Shown here piece after piece: positions 16,994 to 25,142 of a DNA stretch of 64,000 bases. Origin of the DNA: Bacteroidales bacterium (GTDB lineage Bacteria > Bacteroidota > Bacteroidia > Bacteroidales > Muribaculaceae); assembly GCA_003150235.1 (NCBI GenBank), contig QAMW01000027.1, forward strand, positions 1 to 64,000, read 5' to 3'. A program made the translations under genes and the position numbers. Position 1 is the stretch's first letter, and each line of letters opens with the position of its first letter. The notes beneath the pieces were generated by a model. It ran no database searches, was not told the DNA's origin, and saw only the letters and a list, made by a program, of their open reading frames with translations.

Positions 16994-18130
16994 ATGAATA
17001 TACAGCCTTTGATCAGGTTACTTTTGGTAGCAGTATTGCCGTTCCTTGCTTCGTGCAAGGGCGGCAATGCTCATATTGTCGCCGAGGGTGGCGACACGAT
17101 AAAGATGGAATATGCCGAAAATCTCCGGCTTGTGCGTCACGACGGCTTTATAACCGCATCGGTCCGCAATCCCTGGGATACGACAAAAACACTCCATACA
17201 TATATTCTTGTCCCTGACAGTCTGAAAATACCCGGAGGGATACCCGACGGCACTGTCGTAAGGACTCCTTTGAAGAAGGCGTTGATATACTCGTCGGTGC
17301 ATAACAGTCTTGTAAGTGAATTTGGCTCTATCGATGCAATCAAAGGTGTGTGCGATGCCCGTTACATCCATCAGAGTGACCTTGCAGAGCGTATAGCCTC
17401 CGGAGAGGTTGCCGATTGTGGTGTTGGCACGTCGCCCGACATAGAGCGTATCATCACTCTGTCGCCCGACGGTATAATGCTGTCGCCGTTTGAAAATTCC
17501 GGTACCTACGGTAAGGTAGGACAACTCGGCATTCCGATAATCGAGTGTGCCGACTACATGGAGACATCACCGCTTGGACGCGCCGAATGGATGAAATTTT
17601 ACGGTATGCTCTTTGGCAAGGAGGATGTGGCGACGCGTATGTTTGACGATACAAAAAGGGAATATCTCACATTACGGCAATCGGTTGATTCCGTTCAAAA
17701 ACGTCCGAGGGTTATCGTCGACCGTCTATACGGTCAGGCGTGGTATGTTCCTGCGGCTAATTCGACCATGGGTATTTTCATAAAAGATGCCGGCGGCGAG
17801 AATCCGTTTGACGACTATGACCGCAGCGGCAGTGTCGGTCTTACCGGGGAAGAAGTGCTGTACAAGGCATCGGATGCTGATGTGTGGCTTGTGCGTTATT
17901 CCCAGTCGACCGACAAGACTCTGAGCGAACTGTCGGCTGACAATGCAATATATCCGCAATTTGATGCGTTGAAAAGTGGCAGGGTGTATGGATGCAATAC
18001 TACCCATACGTATTTTTATGAGGAGGTGCCCTTTCACCCGCAATGGCTGTTGAACGACCTTATCACGATTTTCCATCCGGAAAAGAGTGATGTCGCGACA
18101 ACACGCTATTTTACTAAAATGAAACCGTGA
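16994..18130 (+). CDS. btuF: Cobalamin ABC transporter substrate-binding lipoprotein, BtuF-like
   Basis: 378-residue lipoprotein (lipobox LASC near residue 21) of the class III metal/vitamin-binding family: two globular lobes joined by a long helix. 'RVVSL'-type opening is replaced by a longer N-terminal strand region; 'SPDGIMLSPFENSGTYGKVGQLGIPIIECADYMETSPLGRAEWMK' (given in parts: LSPFENSG, GIPIIECADY, TSPLGRAEW) is the standard mid-protein motif. It should catch cobalamin in the periplasm and hand it to BtuCD. Eighteen bases after the propeller gene and four before btuC. Confidence 0.88.
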   Translation: MNIQPLIRLLLVAVLPFLASCKGGNAHIVAEGGDTIKMEYAENLRLVRHDGFITASVRNPWDTTKTLHTYILVPDSLKIPGGIPDGTVVRTPLKKALIYSSVHNSLVSEFGSIDAIKGVCDARYIHQSDLAERIASGEVADCGVGTSPDIERIITLSPDGIMLSPFENSGTYGKVGQLGIPIIECADYMETSPLGRAEWMKFYGMLFGKEDVATRMFDDTKREYLTLRQSVDSVQKRPRVIVDRLYGQAWYVPAANSTMGIFIKDAGGENPFDDYDRSGSVGLTGEEVLYKASDADVWLVRYSQSTDKTLSELSADNAIYPQFDALKSGRVYGCNTTHTYFYEEVPFHPQWLLNDLITIFHPEKSDVATTRYFTKMKP

Positions 18131-18134
18131 AATA

Positions 18135-19127
18135 ATGAAATTCGCCGTACTCTCCGTGATGGTTATAATGCTGTTTCTGCTGAATCTCTTTATCGGTTCT
18201 GTGGATATCCCGGCGCGTGATGTCATCGACATATTGCTCGGCGACGACACTCATGGGGCTGCCGGATTTATCGTTACCGGAAGCCGTCTGCCTATGGCTG
18301 TCACAGCACTTCTTGCCGGTGCGGGGCTTGCCGTGTCGGGGCTGATGCTTCAGACCTCTTTCCGCAATCCGCTTGCCGGACCCTCGATACTCGGTATTAC
18401 CTCGGGTGCGAGTCTCGGGGTAGCGCTGGTATTGCTCTTTTTCGGAGGGTCGGTTGCAATAGGCACTCTCACGATTGGCGGTTATGCCGCAGTGATATTG
18501 GGGGCGTTTGTGGGGAGTATGCTGATGATGGGGGTGCTACTCGGTCTCTCCACGCTATTGCGAAATGACCTGATGCTTCTTATCACCGGTATCACGATGG
18601 GTTATCTCGCTTCTTCCCTAATTATGCTCCTGAACTATGCCTCGACTGCCGAGGGTGTGCAGAATTACGTGATGTGGGGTATGAGCAGTTTTAACGGAGT
18701 ATCGTTGCAACAGCTGCCGCTGTTTGCCGGAGTGACTCTTGCGGGCATATTCCTGTCGCTGTTGTTGATAAAACCGCTTAACGTGATGCTGCTTGGCACA
18801 GGTTATGCCCGTAACTTAGGTATAAACATACATCGGGTGAGAAATATGCTTTTACTTGCCACCGGAGTGCTTTCGGCGGTAATCACGGCATATTGCGGTC
18901 CGGTGTCGTTTATCGGTCTGGCGGTACCGCATATAGCGCGTATGATTTTCCGCACCGACAATCACCGTGTGCTTATGCCTGCGTCGCTGTTGTGCGGTGC
19001 GGCGGTGGCTCTCGGATGCTCGCTGTTGTGCATCCTTCCGTCAGGAAGTGTCATTCCCGTCAATGCAGTGACTCCGGTCATCGGTGCGCCGGTTGTGCTG
19101 TGGGTATTGTTGCGTCGCCGTAAATAG
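18135..19127 (+). CDS. btuC: Cobalamin ABC transporter permease, BtuC-like (FecCD family)
   Basis: 330-residue inner-membrane protein of the FecCD/BtuC family with about ten helices. Signatures: 'GSRLPMAVTALLAGAGLAVSGLMLQ' (seen as GSRLPM and AGAGLAVSGLMLQ), 'NPLAGPSILGITSGASLG', and 'GPVSFIGLAVPHIARM', the cytoplasmic loop that contacts the ATPase. Forms the dimeric channel with BtuD. It begins four bases after the btuF stop. Confidence 0.92.
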   Translation: MKFAVLSVMVIMLFLLNLFIGSVDIPARDVIDILLGDDTHGAAGFIVTGSRLPMAVTALLAGAGLAVSGLMLQTSFRNPLAGPSILGITSGASLGVALVLLFFGGSVAIGTLTIGGYAAVILGAFVGSMLMMGVLLGLSTLLRNDLMLLITGITMGYLASSLIMLLNYASTAEGVQNYVMWGMSSFNGVSLQQLPLFAGVTLAGIFLSLLLIKPLNVMLLGTGYARNLGINIHRVRNMLLLATGVLSAVITAYCGPVSFIGLAVPHIARMIFRTDNHRVLMPASLLCGAAVALGCSLLCILPSGSVIPVNAVTPVIGAPVVLWVLLRRRK

Positions 19128-19136
19128 TAATTGACG

Positions 19137-20111
19137 ATGAAACATGACATTACGATAGATATCCGCAACCTGACTACCGGCTATAAGTCGGGTCGCGAAA
19201 GCCATGTGGTGACACGTGGAATAAACGCGACACTGCGAAGCGGCGAGCTGACCTGTCTTCTCGGTCCTAACGGCGCGGGAAAATCGACCTTGTTAAAAAC
19301 GCTCTCCACCTTTATCTCTCCACTTTCGGGAGAGATAACGCTCTTGGGAAATCCGCTCGACTCCTATTCCAATGCCTCGCGGTCACGGTTGATAGGAGTG
19401 GTGCTTACCGACAGGGTGAATCTTGATAATATGACGGCGAGGGAACTCGCCGGTCTCGGGCGCACACCGTACACCGGATTCTGGGGCAGACTGTCGGCTG
19501 ACGATGAAGCGATTGTAGATGATGCGATGTCGCTTGTTGGCATCTCGCATCTTGCCGGACGCATGATTGACACACTCAGCGACGGCGAGCGTCAGAAAGT
19601 GATGATAGCCAAGGCACTTGCCCAGCAGACTCCGGTAATATTCCTTGACGAACCGACTGCATTTCTCGATTATCCGAGCAAAGTGGAGCTTATGCATCTT
19701 CTGTTGTCACTGTCGCGCGAATATGGAAAGACGATATTCATGTCGACCCATGATATAGAGCTTGCGCTTCTCACCGCTGACCGTGTGTGGCTTATCGACA
19801 AGCCTCACGGAGTTGTGACCGGAACGCCCGAAGATTTGGCACTTGACGGAAGTCTCGCCCGCTATTTTGAGCGTGACGGCGTGAAATTCGATGCCTCGAC
19901 CGGTTTGTTCGGCGTGGCTTTTTCTCCTCGCCGTGCGGTGTCTGTAAAAGGGGAGGGGGTTCGCTACAATATGATGGTAAAAGCTCTTGCGCGTAATGCC
20001 ATAGTGCTGTCCGATACGGCGGATGACAAGATAGTTGTCACCCCGGAGGCATTTATATATGGCGGTGAAAGTTTTTATGATATTGCCTCGCTCCTTGACC
20101 GATTATTATAG
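19137..20111 (+). CDS. btuD: Cobalamin ABC transporter ATPase, BtuD-like
   Basis: 324-residue ATPase that powers import through BtuC. Walker A 'GPNGAGKSTLLK', signature 'LSDGERQKVMIAKALA' (D in place of the usual second G), Walker B 'VIFLDEPTAFLD', switch 'STHDIE'. A C-terminal extension of about 70 residues after the ABC core is longer than in E. coli BtuD. An in-frame TTG six bases upstream is less likely than this ATG. Four bases separate its stop from the adenosyltransferase gene. Confidence 0.9.
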   Translation: MKHDITIDIRNLTTGYKSGRESHVVTRGINATLRSGELTCLLGPNGAGKSTLLKTLSTFISPLSGEITLLGNPLDSYSNASRSRLIGVVLTDRVNLDNMTARELAGLGRTPYTGFWGRLSADDEAIVDDAMSLVGISHLAGRMIDTLSDGERQKVMIAKALAQQTPVIFLDEPTAFLDYPSKVELMHLLLSLSREYGKTIFMSTHDIELALLTADRVWLIDKPHGVVTGTPEDLALDGSLARYFERDGVKFDASTGLFGVAFSPRRAVSVKGEGVRYNMMVKALARNAIVLSDTADDKIVVTPEAFIYGGESFYDIASLLDRLL

Positions 20112-20115
20112 TTAG

Positions 20116-20718
20116 ATGGAAACAAATAAGATATATACCCGTGGCGGCGACTGCGGCATGACCTCCATACACGGTGGTGACCGTGTGCCGAAAACCGATT
20201 TGCGCATTGATGCGCTGGGCACTCTTGACGAGCTTAATGTAGTTGTTGGTATAGTAAGGGCGAAGATGGATTCCGGTAATCCACGTCAGCAGTTGCTTAG
20301 AAATATCCAGGTCATGCTGATGGCATTGATGAGCAGTGTCGCCACTCCAAGCCGCATACGGCATGAAAACCGGGCGCGTGTCACAGCCGATGCGGTGACG
20401 GCACTTGAACTGGCTATCGATGAGATAACCGCTTCTGCAAGCCGTCCTGAATATTTTATCCTTCCGGGAGGTGACGAGATTTCGGCATTTCTTCATCAGG
20501 CAAGGGTGACGGCGCGACGTGCCGAACGCTGTCTATGGCGACTCAACGACGTTGATGAGGTCCTCGCTGAAATAATGCAATATGTCAACCGTCTTTCCGA
20601 CCTGTTTTTTGTCATGGCACGTGCCGAGTCGCTTGCTTCCGATATCCCGGAGGAGAGATGGCGGCTGTTCCGCTTGCCCTCGGGCAAAGGCGCGTCAGGG
20701 TGTCCCTATTCGGAATGA
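20116..20718 (+). CDS. PduO-type cob(I)alamin adenosyltransferase
   Basis: Transfers the adenosyl group of ATP to cob(I)alamin, making coenzyme B12. 200 residues with the PduO-family marks: 'KIYTRGGDCGMTS' at the N-terminus, 'RIDALGTLDELN' near 35-45, 'ILPGGDEISAFLHQARVTARRAER' (parts ILPGG and HQARVTARRAER) and 'YVNRLSDLFFVMAR'. In most relatives the first motif reads TRTGDKG; here it is TRGGDCG, an atypical substitution in the ATP-binding segment. Last gene of the riboswitch-controlled operon, so scavenged corrinoid is adenosylated straight after uptake. Confidence 0.9.
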   Translation: METNKIYTRGGDCGMTSIHGGDRVPKTDLRIDALGTLDELNVVVGIVRAKMDSGNPRQQLLRNIQVMLMALMSSVATPSRIRHENRARVTADAVTALELAIDEITASASRPEYFILPGGDEISAFLHQARVTARRAERCLWRLNDVDEVLAEIMQYVNRLSDLFFVMARAESLASDIPEERWRLFRLPSGKGASGCPYSE

Positions 20719-20724
20719 TACCGA

Positions 20725-22509
20725 TTAGTCTTTTTCCGACAGTTCGAGCCACCGCAGCTCTTTTTCATCAAGAAGAGCCTTGACCTCCTCATATCGTGCC
20801 GATTTCTCGGCGATATCATTGACCACTTCGCCACTGTTGAAGATTGCTTCAAGTTCTGACTTTTCGGCGTTTAATGCGTCGATTTCTTCGGTCAGTGCCT
20901 CAAATTCCTTCCGCTCCTTGAATGTCATTTTGTTGGATTCCCTCGGTCGGCGTGGTTTTTCGCCTGTCGGCTGCGATGCTTTCTGCGGTTCTGAAAGCTT
21001 TCGTTGAGCATCGGCATATTCCCTGTATTCCGTATAGTTTCCAGGGAAATCCTTGATTACGCCCTCGCCTTCAAGCACAAACAGATGGTCGACGATGCTG
21101 TCAAGGAAAAATCGGTCGTGGCTAACCACAATAAGACATCCCTTGAATCCGCGCAGATAGTCTTCCAGGATGCCGAGTGTCACGATATCGAGGTCGTTGG
21201 TAGGCTCGTCAAGTATGAGGAAATTAGGCGAGCGCATCAATACCGAGGCGAGGTGCAGTCGTGCGCGTTCTCCTCCGCTGAGTGTGTGTATATATTTCTG
21301 CTGGTCGGCAGGGGAGAATAGGAAATGTGTAAGGAATTGCATCGGGGAATAACGCACGTCACCATTCACCACAATGTCGTCGGCTATCTCCGTGATGGCA
21401 TCGATTACGCGCTTGTTTTCATCAAAAGAGATACCCTCCTGACTGTAATAGCCGAATTTTACGGTTTCGCCCACATTCCATGCACCGCTGTCGACGGGTA
21501 CTATGCCCTGGAGCATCTTGATAAATGTGGATTTCCCTACGCCGTTGTGCCCTATGATTCCGAGCTTTTCATATCGGGAAAACGTATAAGTGAAATCATC
21601 AAGTATCACCTTGTCGCCATACCGCTTGCTGACCCCCTCAGCCTCGAATATCTTTGACCCGATGTAGGATGACTTCACGTTAAGCTCCACATTGCTCTCC
21701 GCCAGATTGACGCGTGACCGGCTCTTAAGGTCGTAAAACGCATCGATACGATATTTAGCCTTTCCGGCTCTTGCCTGCGGCTGACGGCGCATCCATTCCT
21801 GCTCCTTACGCAGCGTATTCTTTACTTTTGCCAGCTCCGAAGTGAGGGCGTCGATGCGCTCCTGACGGCGGCGCAGATAGTAGTCATAGTTACCGTCGTA
21901 GGTGAATATCTGTTGGCGGTCAATCTCGATAATCTTGTTGGTCACGCGGTCAAGGAAATATCGGTCGTGGGTCACCATCAACAGCGTGACGCGTGAGCGT
22001 GTAAGCCAGTTTTCAAGCCATTCGATTACGCCGATATCAAGATGGTTGGTGGGCTCGTCGAGTATTATGAGGTCGGGTTCGGAAAGAATCACTTTTGCCA
22101 AGGCTACGCGCTTCGCCTGTCCTCCTGACAGTGTGTCGATGCGCGCTTCGGTGTCGTTGATGTCGAGTTGCGACAGCAGCTGCCGTGTGCGGTCGACATA
22201 ATTCTGCGCGTCTTCCTCATGGATATGATGATCTACATCAAGACAGTAATCCATCACGGTCATGTTGGTACCGAATACCGGAGTCTGCTCAAGTATGCCC
22301 ACACGCAATCCGTTGCGGAATATAATGTTGCCGGAATCGGGACTCTCTTTCCCTGCAATCAGCTTGAGCAGTGTGGACTTTCCGGTACCGTTTTTCGCGA
22401 TTATGCCTATTTTGTCGCCTTCATACACTCCGAAGGTGACATCCTCAAATAATAATCGGTCGCCGTAACTTTTCGTTAGATTCTCGACCTGTAGGAAACT
22501 CGTTGCCAT
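20725..22509 (-). CDS. ABC-F ATPase, Uup-like
   Basis: Soluble double-ATPase of the ABC-F class, acting on ribosomes or DNA intermediates and not a transporter, since no membrane domain is present. 594 residues: Walker A twice ('AKNGTGKSTL', 'GHNGVGKSTF'), signatures 'LSGGQAKR' and 'LSGGERAR', Walker B 'LIILDEPTNHLD' and 'FLILDEPTNDLD', an inter-domain linker rich in Arg/Lys, and a C-terminal coiled coil ('KERKEFEALTEEIDALNAEK') as in Uup. It converges with the adenosyltransferase gene (6 bases). Its ATG lies nine bases from a palindromic repeat element that must form its leader. Confidence 0.93.
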   Translation of the reverse strand: MATSFLQVENLTKSYGDRLLFEDVTFGVYEGDKIGIIAKNGTGKSTLLKLIAGKESPDSGNIIFRNGLRVGILEQTPVFGTNMTVMDYCLDVDHHIHEEDAQNYVDRTRQLLSQLDINDTEARIDTLSGGQAKRVALAKVILSEPDLIILDEPTNHLDIGVIEWLENWLTRSRVTLLMVTHDRYFLDRVTNKIIEIDRQQIFTYDGNYDYYLRRRQERIDALTSELAKVKNTLRKEQEWMRRQPQARAGKAKYRIDAFYDLKSRSRVNLAESNVELNVKSSYIGSKIFEAEGVSKRYGDKVILDDFTYTFSRYEKLGIIGHNGVGKSTFIKMLQGIVPVDSGAWNVGETVKFGYYSQEGISFDENKRVIDAITEIADDIVVNGDVRYSPMQFLTHFLFSPADQQKYIHTLSGGERARLHLASVLMRSPNFLILDEPTNDLDIVTLGILEDYLRGFKGCLIVVSHDRFFLDSIVDHLFVLEGEGVIKDFPGNYTEYREYADAQRKLSEPQKASQPTGEKPRRPRESNKMTFKERKEFEALTEEIDALNAEKSELEAIFNSGEVVNDIAEKSARYEEVKALLDEKELRWLELSEKD

Positions 22510-22518
22510 ATCAGTTTA

Positions 22519-22712
22519 TTCGGGCATAAGCCCGAAGGTTAAAAGGTTAGATTCGGGCTGCGCCCGGGGTTATGGGGTTTATGGGGTTGATAGTTTAAAG
22601 TTTAAGGTTTAAAGTTTAGGGCTTGGTGGGTAATGCAATAGCCCTTAACACTTTAACCTTATCACCCTATCACCTCATAACCTTCGGGCATTTTGCCCGA
22701 ATAATGCCCGAA
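22519..22712. repeat. Heptad/palindrome intergenic element, copy 1
   Basis: Left end: hairpin TTCGGGC-ATAA-GCCCGAA (22519-22536). Right end: hairpin TTCGGGCA-TTT-TGCCCGAA (22683-22701) plus a further TGCCCGAA half. Left half (as written) has GGTTA-type words and four tandem heptads of the form GTTTARR at 22593-22620; right half has complementary CTTTAACC/CCTTATC words. The halves can pair into a long imperfect hairpin. The left end is nine bases upstream of the ABC-F start codon. Related copies lie at 43362-43582 and 61673-61842. Confidence 0.8.
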
Positions 22713-22778
22713 TCAGTGCAAAGATACTACAAGATTTACCCTGTCGCAATGTACAAATGGGAAAAACTTGCTGAAATA

Positions 22779-22810
22779 TTTGTTTTTTATTGTTGGAGGC
22801 GCTATATTTG
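22779..22810 (+). promoter_or_regulatory. Promoter of the SPFH-Arc operon
   Basis: TTTG at 22779-22782, 20 bases, TATATTTG at 22803-22810; the ATG follows 31 bases later. An exact Bacteroidota promoter. Confidence 0.8.
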
Positions 22811-22841
22811 CGATATGTTTATAATATCAAAATAATATCAC

Positions 22842-23804
22842 ATGGAACAGAACAAGAATCATGAGTATGAGTACGCCGGTACGACAGTCAACGGGTTTGT
22901 AATGGTCGCAGTCACCTATATTTTATTCCCGATGTTACTGGGATTTAACACTTGGCTGCTTGAAGACATTAGCTTCGGATTGTCGGTAGTGATAGATATT
23001 GTGCTTGTCGCGTTGATGATACTGTTTTCATGTGGTTTCTTCACGCAGCAGCCTAATGAATCGCGCGTGATGGTGTTTTTCGGAAAATATAAAGGCACGC
23101 TCCGCTCGACAGGCTTTTTCTGGGTAAACCCGCTGATGAACCGTAAGCGCATGTCGTTGCGTCTTCGCAATATCGATGTTGAGCCTATCAAGGTCAACGA
23201 CAAGTCGGGTAATCCCGTGATGATAGGTATGGTGCTTGTATGGAAGGTCGAGGATACCTACCGTGCGGTATTTGATGTCGACAGCGAGCAGAAAAGCCTC
23301 TCCATGACCAACGGGGCGATTTCCGTAACTCCCGGAAATACGGCTGGCGCTCTTGCGCGGTTTGTAAGTATTCAGAGCGATGCCGCGTTGCGTGAGGTTG
23401 CAAGCCGGTATGCCTACGACGAGACCGACAGCCGTGAGGGCGAGCTTACCCTGCGTAGCGGTGGCGAGGAGATAAACGACCTTCTCGAACGTAAAATCAA
23501 CGAACGTCTCGCAATGGCGGGAATAGTCGTGGTTGAGGCGCGTCTCAACTATCTTGCCTACGCTCCCGAGATAGCCGCAGTGATGTTGCGCCGTCAGCAG
23601 GCAGCCGCGATAATTACGGCGCGAGAGAAGATCGTTGAGGGTGCTGTGTCGATGGTGAAGATGGCGCTTGACCGCCTTAAAGAGGACGATGTTGTGGAGC
23701 TTGACGACGAGCGTAAGGCAACTATGGTGAGCAACCTGCTCGTGGTGCTTTGTGCCGATGAGCCTGCACAGCCCGTTGTAAACACCGGAACATTGTATCA
23801 GTAA
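22842..23804 (+). CDS. SPFH/Band 7 membrane protein
   Basis: 320 residues: two N-terminal membrane helices (about 15-38 and 45-65), then an SPFH domain ('QPNESRVMVFFGKYKGTLR', 'GFFWVNPL', 'LRLRNIDVEPIKVNDKSGNPV', 'ERKINERLAMAGIVVVEARLNYLAYAPEIAAVML', given in parts) and a helical tail. Such proteins oligomerise at membranes as scaffolds; the specific role in Bacteroidota is unknown. It is followed ten bases later by an Arc-type repressor gene, a pairing common in this phylum. Confidence 0.88.
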   Translation: MEQNKNHEYEYAGTTVNGFVMVAVTYILFPMLLGFNTWLLEDISFGLSVVIDIVLVALMILFSCGFFTQQPNESRVMVFFGKYKGTLRSTGFFWVNPLMNRKRMSLRLRNIDVEPIKVNDKSGNPVMIGMVLVWKVEDTYRAVFDVDSEQKSLSMTNGAISVTPGNTAGALARFVSIQSDAALREVASRYAYDETDSREGELTLRSGGEEINDLLERKINERLAMAGIVVVEARLNYLAYAPEIAAVMLRRQQAAAIITAREKIVEGAVSMVKMALDRLKEDDVVELDDERKATMVSNLLVVLCADEPAQPVVNTGTLYQ

Positions 23805-23814
23805 GCCTTCGACC

Positions 23815-23994
23815 GTGACTGACAAGCAATCAGTTAAAGGGAAAGGTTTCCTGCTGCGTCTCGACCCTGAGATGATGGCAGAGGTGGAGCGGTGGGCGGC
23901 TCAGGAATTCCGGTCGGTCAACGGACAGATTCAATGGATTATCGCCGATGCCCTGCGCCGCCACAAACGCGCCCCCAAAGCCCCCCGCGAATAG
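23815..23994 (+). CDS. Arc-family ribbon-helix-helix protein (GTG start)
   Basis: A 59-residue ORF missed by ATG-only scanning: it begins with GTG and reads MTDKQSVKGKGFLLRLD..., then 'PEMMAEVERWAAQEFRSVNGQ' (parts PEMMAEVERW, FRSVNGQIQW) and a basic tail. This is the Arc/MetJ ribbon-helix-helix plan: a beta strand (GFLLRL) that enters the DNA groove and two helices for dimer formation. It sits ten bases after the SPFH gene and shares its transcript. It may autoregulate the pair; the target is unknown. No ATG alternative exists upstream in frame within the gap. Confidence 0.85.
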   Translation: MTDKQSVKGKGFLLRLDPEMMAEVERWAAQEFRSVNGQIQWIIADALRRHKRAPKAPRE

Positions 23995-24157
23995 CGGACC
24001 TTCCTTCGAGGGTCGATTAAGTCGCCGCGTTGACGATCTGATTTGATTGAAGATTAGAATTGTCCGCTATGATATGAAATATTAGCGGTTAAGTAACTCG
24101 CGAAAATTAGTTGATATAAAAAACTTATAAACTGAGTTATCAAAATATTGAAATCCC

Positions 24158-24440
24158 TCAGTTATTCCTGTTGATGAGGTTGACGATGACTTTTACCATG
24201 GTGTCCTTTCCCTCGGTGCGGCTTTCGGTGATCATAAGGGGGTGGCGACGAGGGTGTTGTCGGCGATGCGCTTGGTGTCGTCCTTATTATAAATAAGAAA
24301 AAGTTTATTCGTTAAATCCTGTGGATTGGTCATCGATGGCATGGATGATTTCGAGTTTGAGGGATTCGGGATAGTCCTCGTTTGCCATGTAGCATGTGAT
24401 GATGCGCTGGAGTAGGTCTTTGTCGATGCGTCCGGCGTGT
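24158..24440 (-). pseudogene. Overlapping short ORF fragments, probable gene remnant
   Basis: Minus strand. One frame reads ...GRIDKDLLQRIITCYMANED... and stops at 24305. A second ORF starts inside it at 24333 (MTNPQDLTNKLFLIYNKDD...) and stops at 24232; a third starts at 24235 (MITESRTEGKDTMVKV...) and stops at 24158, overlapping by ATGA. One extra C in the C5 run at 24238-24242 would join the second and third into one 58-residue frame. Codon usage looks coding. Either a frameshifted remnant or tiny coupled genes; I favour a remnant because the neighbouring segment is clearly broken. Family not recognised. Confidence 0.45.
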
Positions 24441-24690
24441 GCGGTGCTGTTTTGCTTTCTCGTTTTCAGTGAGAAGCGTCCATATGTTCAGAAATGCCCG
24501 AAATGTGAACATTCCCAACTGACGTGTAAACTTAGGTTAATGTCCCTAACAAAATGTAACTTTAGCTCTTTCAGTGAGTTATCCTGGCTTAAAAATAGCC
24601 GTTAGCCCGAAGTTCATCCCCATATTCCTGAACATAACGCTTAATGGTTCTCGGTGTGCTTGAGACCGGTATGAAATAAACGCCCCGGCT
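24440..24690 (-). pseudogene. Frameshifted remnant of a Bacteroidales DNA-binding-type protein
   Basis: Minus strand. A frame reading ...STPRTIKRYVQEYGDELRANGYF stops at a TAA after a T5 run; one more T would continue it as LSQDNSLKELKLHFVRDI..., and a second shift leads to LGMFTFRAFLNIWTLLTENEKAKQ. The three pieces in series resemble, from memory, an accessory Bacteroidales protein with a helix-turn-helix-like start and a 'LGIFxFRAFLNLAMLLTES' block; I cannot name the family with confidence. At least two frame changes and no intact start show it is dead. The region 23995-24157 next to it holds nothing I recognise. Confidence 0.6.
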
Positions 24691-24711
24691 TTTGAAAGCA
24701 GAGGCGTTTAT
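24676..24711 (-). terminator. Hairpin downstream of ridA
   Basis: ATAAACGCC (24676-24684) pairs with GGCGTTTAT (24703-24711); the loop pairs again (GCTT/AAGC). It lies about 30 bases after the ridA stop on the minus strand and ends in an A/T-rich tract. Confidence 0.65.
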
Positions 24712-24740
24712 ATGGAAATGTCGTGATGTCGTGGTGCAGA

Positions 24741-25115
24741 TTATCTGGTGGCGATGACCTCGATTTCTACAAGTACATTCTTGGGGAGAGTCTTTACGGC
24801 AACGGCTGAACGCGCGGGGTAGGGTGCCTCGAAAGTTTCGGCATATACCTCGTTCATTGCGCCGAAGTCGCCCATGTCGGCGAGAAATACGGTTGTCTTT
24901 ACCACATTTGCGGTGGTGAGTCCGGCTGCTTTCAGTATTGCCTTTACGTTGGCAAGCGACTGGGCGGTCTGTGCCTTTATGCCTTCCGGTATTTCTCCGG
25001 TGGCGGGATTGATGGGAATCTGTCCCGACGCGAAAAGAAACGCACCTGTGTCGATAGCCTGGCTGTAAGGTCCGATTGCTCCGGGAGCCTCATTGGTTGA
25101 AACTGGATTTTTCAT
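24741..25115 (-). CDS. ridA: RidA family enamine/imine deaminase
   Basis: Hydrolyses reactive 2-aminoacrylate-type enamines released by PLP enzymes. 124 residues, full length. Motifs: 'AIGPYSQAIDTGAFLFASGQIPINPATGEIP' (parts GPYSQAI, FASGQIPINP), 'NVVKTTVFLADMGDF', 'YPARSAVAV' with the catalytic arginine, and 'LVEIEVIA' at the end. Twenty-seven bases downstream of the BrkB-like gene, in one operon. Confidence 0.95.
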   Translation of the reverse strand: MKNPVSTNEAPGAIGPYSQAIDTGAFLFASGQIPINPATGEIPEGIKAQTAQSLANVKAILKAAGLTTANVVKTTVFLADMGDFGAMNEVYAETFEAPYPARSAVAVKTLPKNVLVEIEVIATR

Positions 25116-25142
25116 CTGTCTTGTTGTTTAGTTATGTTGAAG

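Noticed and set aside
22623..22835. A 70-residue plus-strand ORF in the intergenic region
   Set aside because: It runs through a repeat element and the SPFH promoter and has no protein-like pattern.
24330..24518. A 62-residue minus-strand ORF taken as a gene
   Set aside because: Its first part is one piece of the frameshifted remnant and its second part is out of frame with the coding-like sequence.
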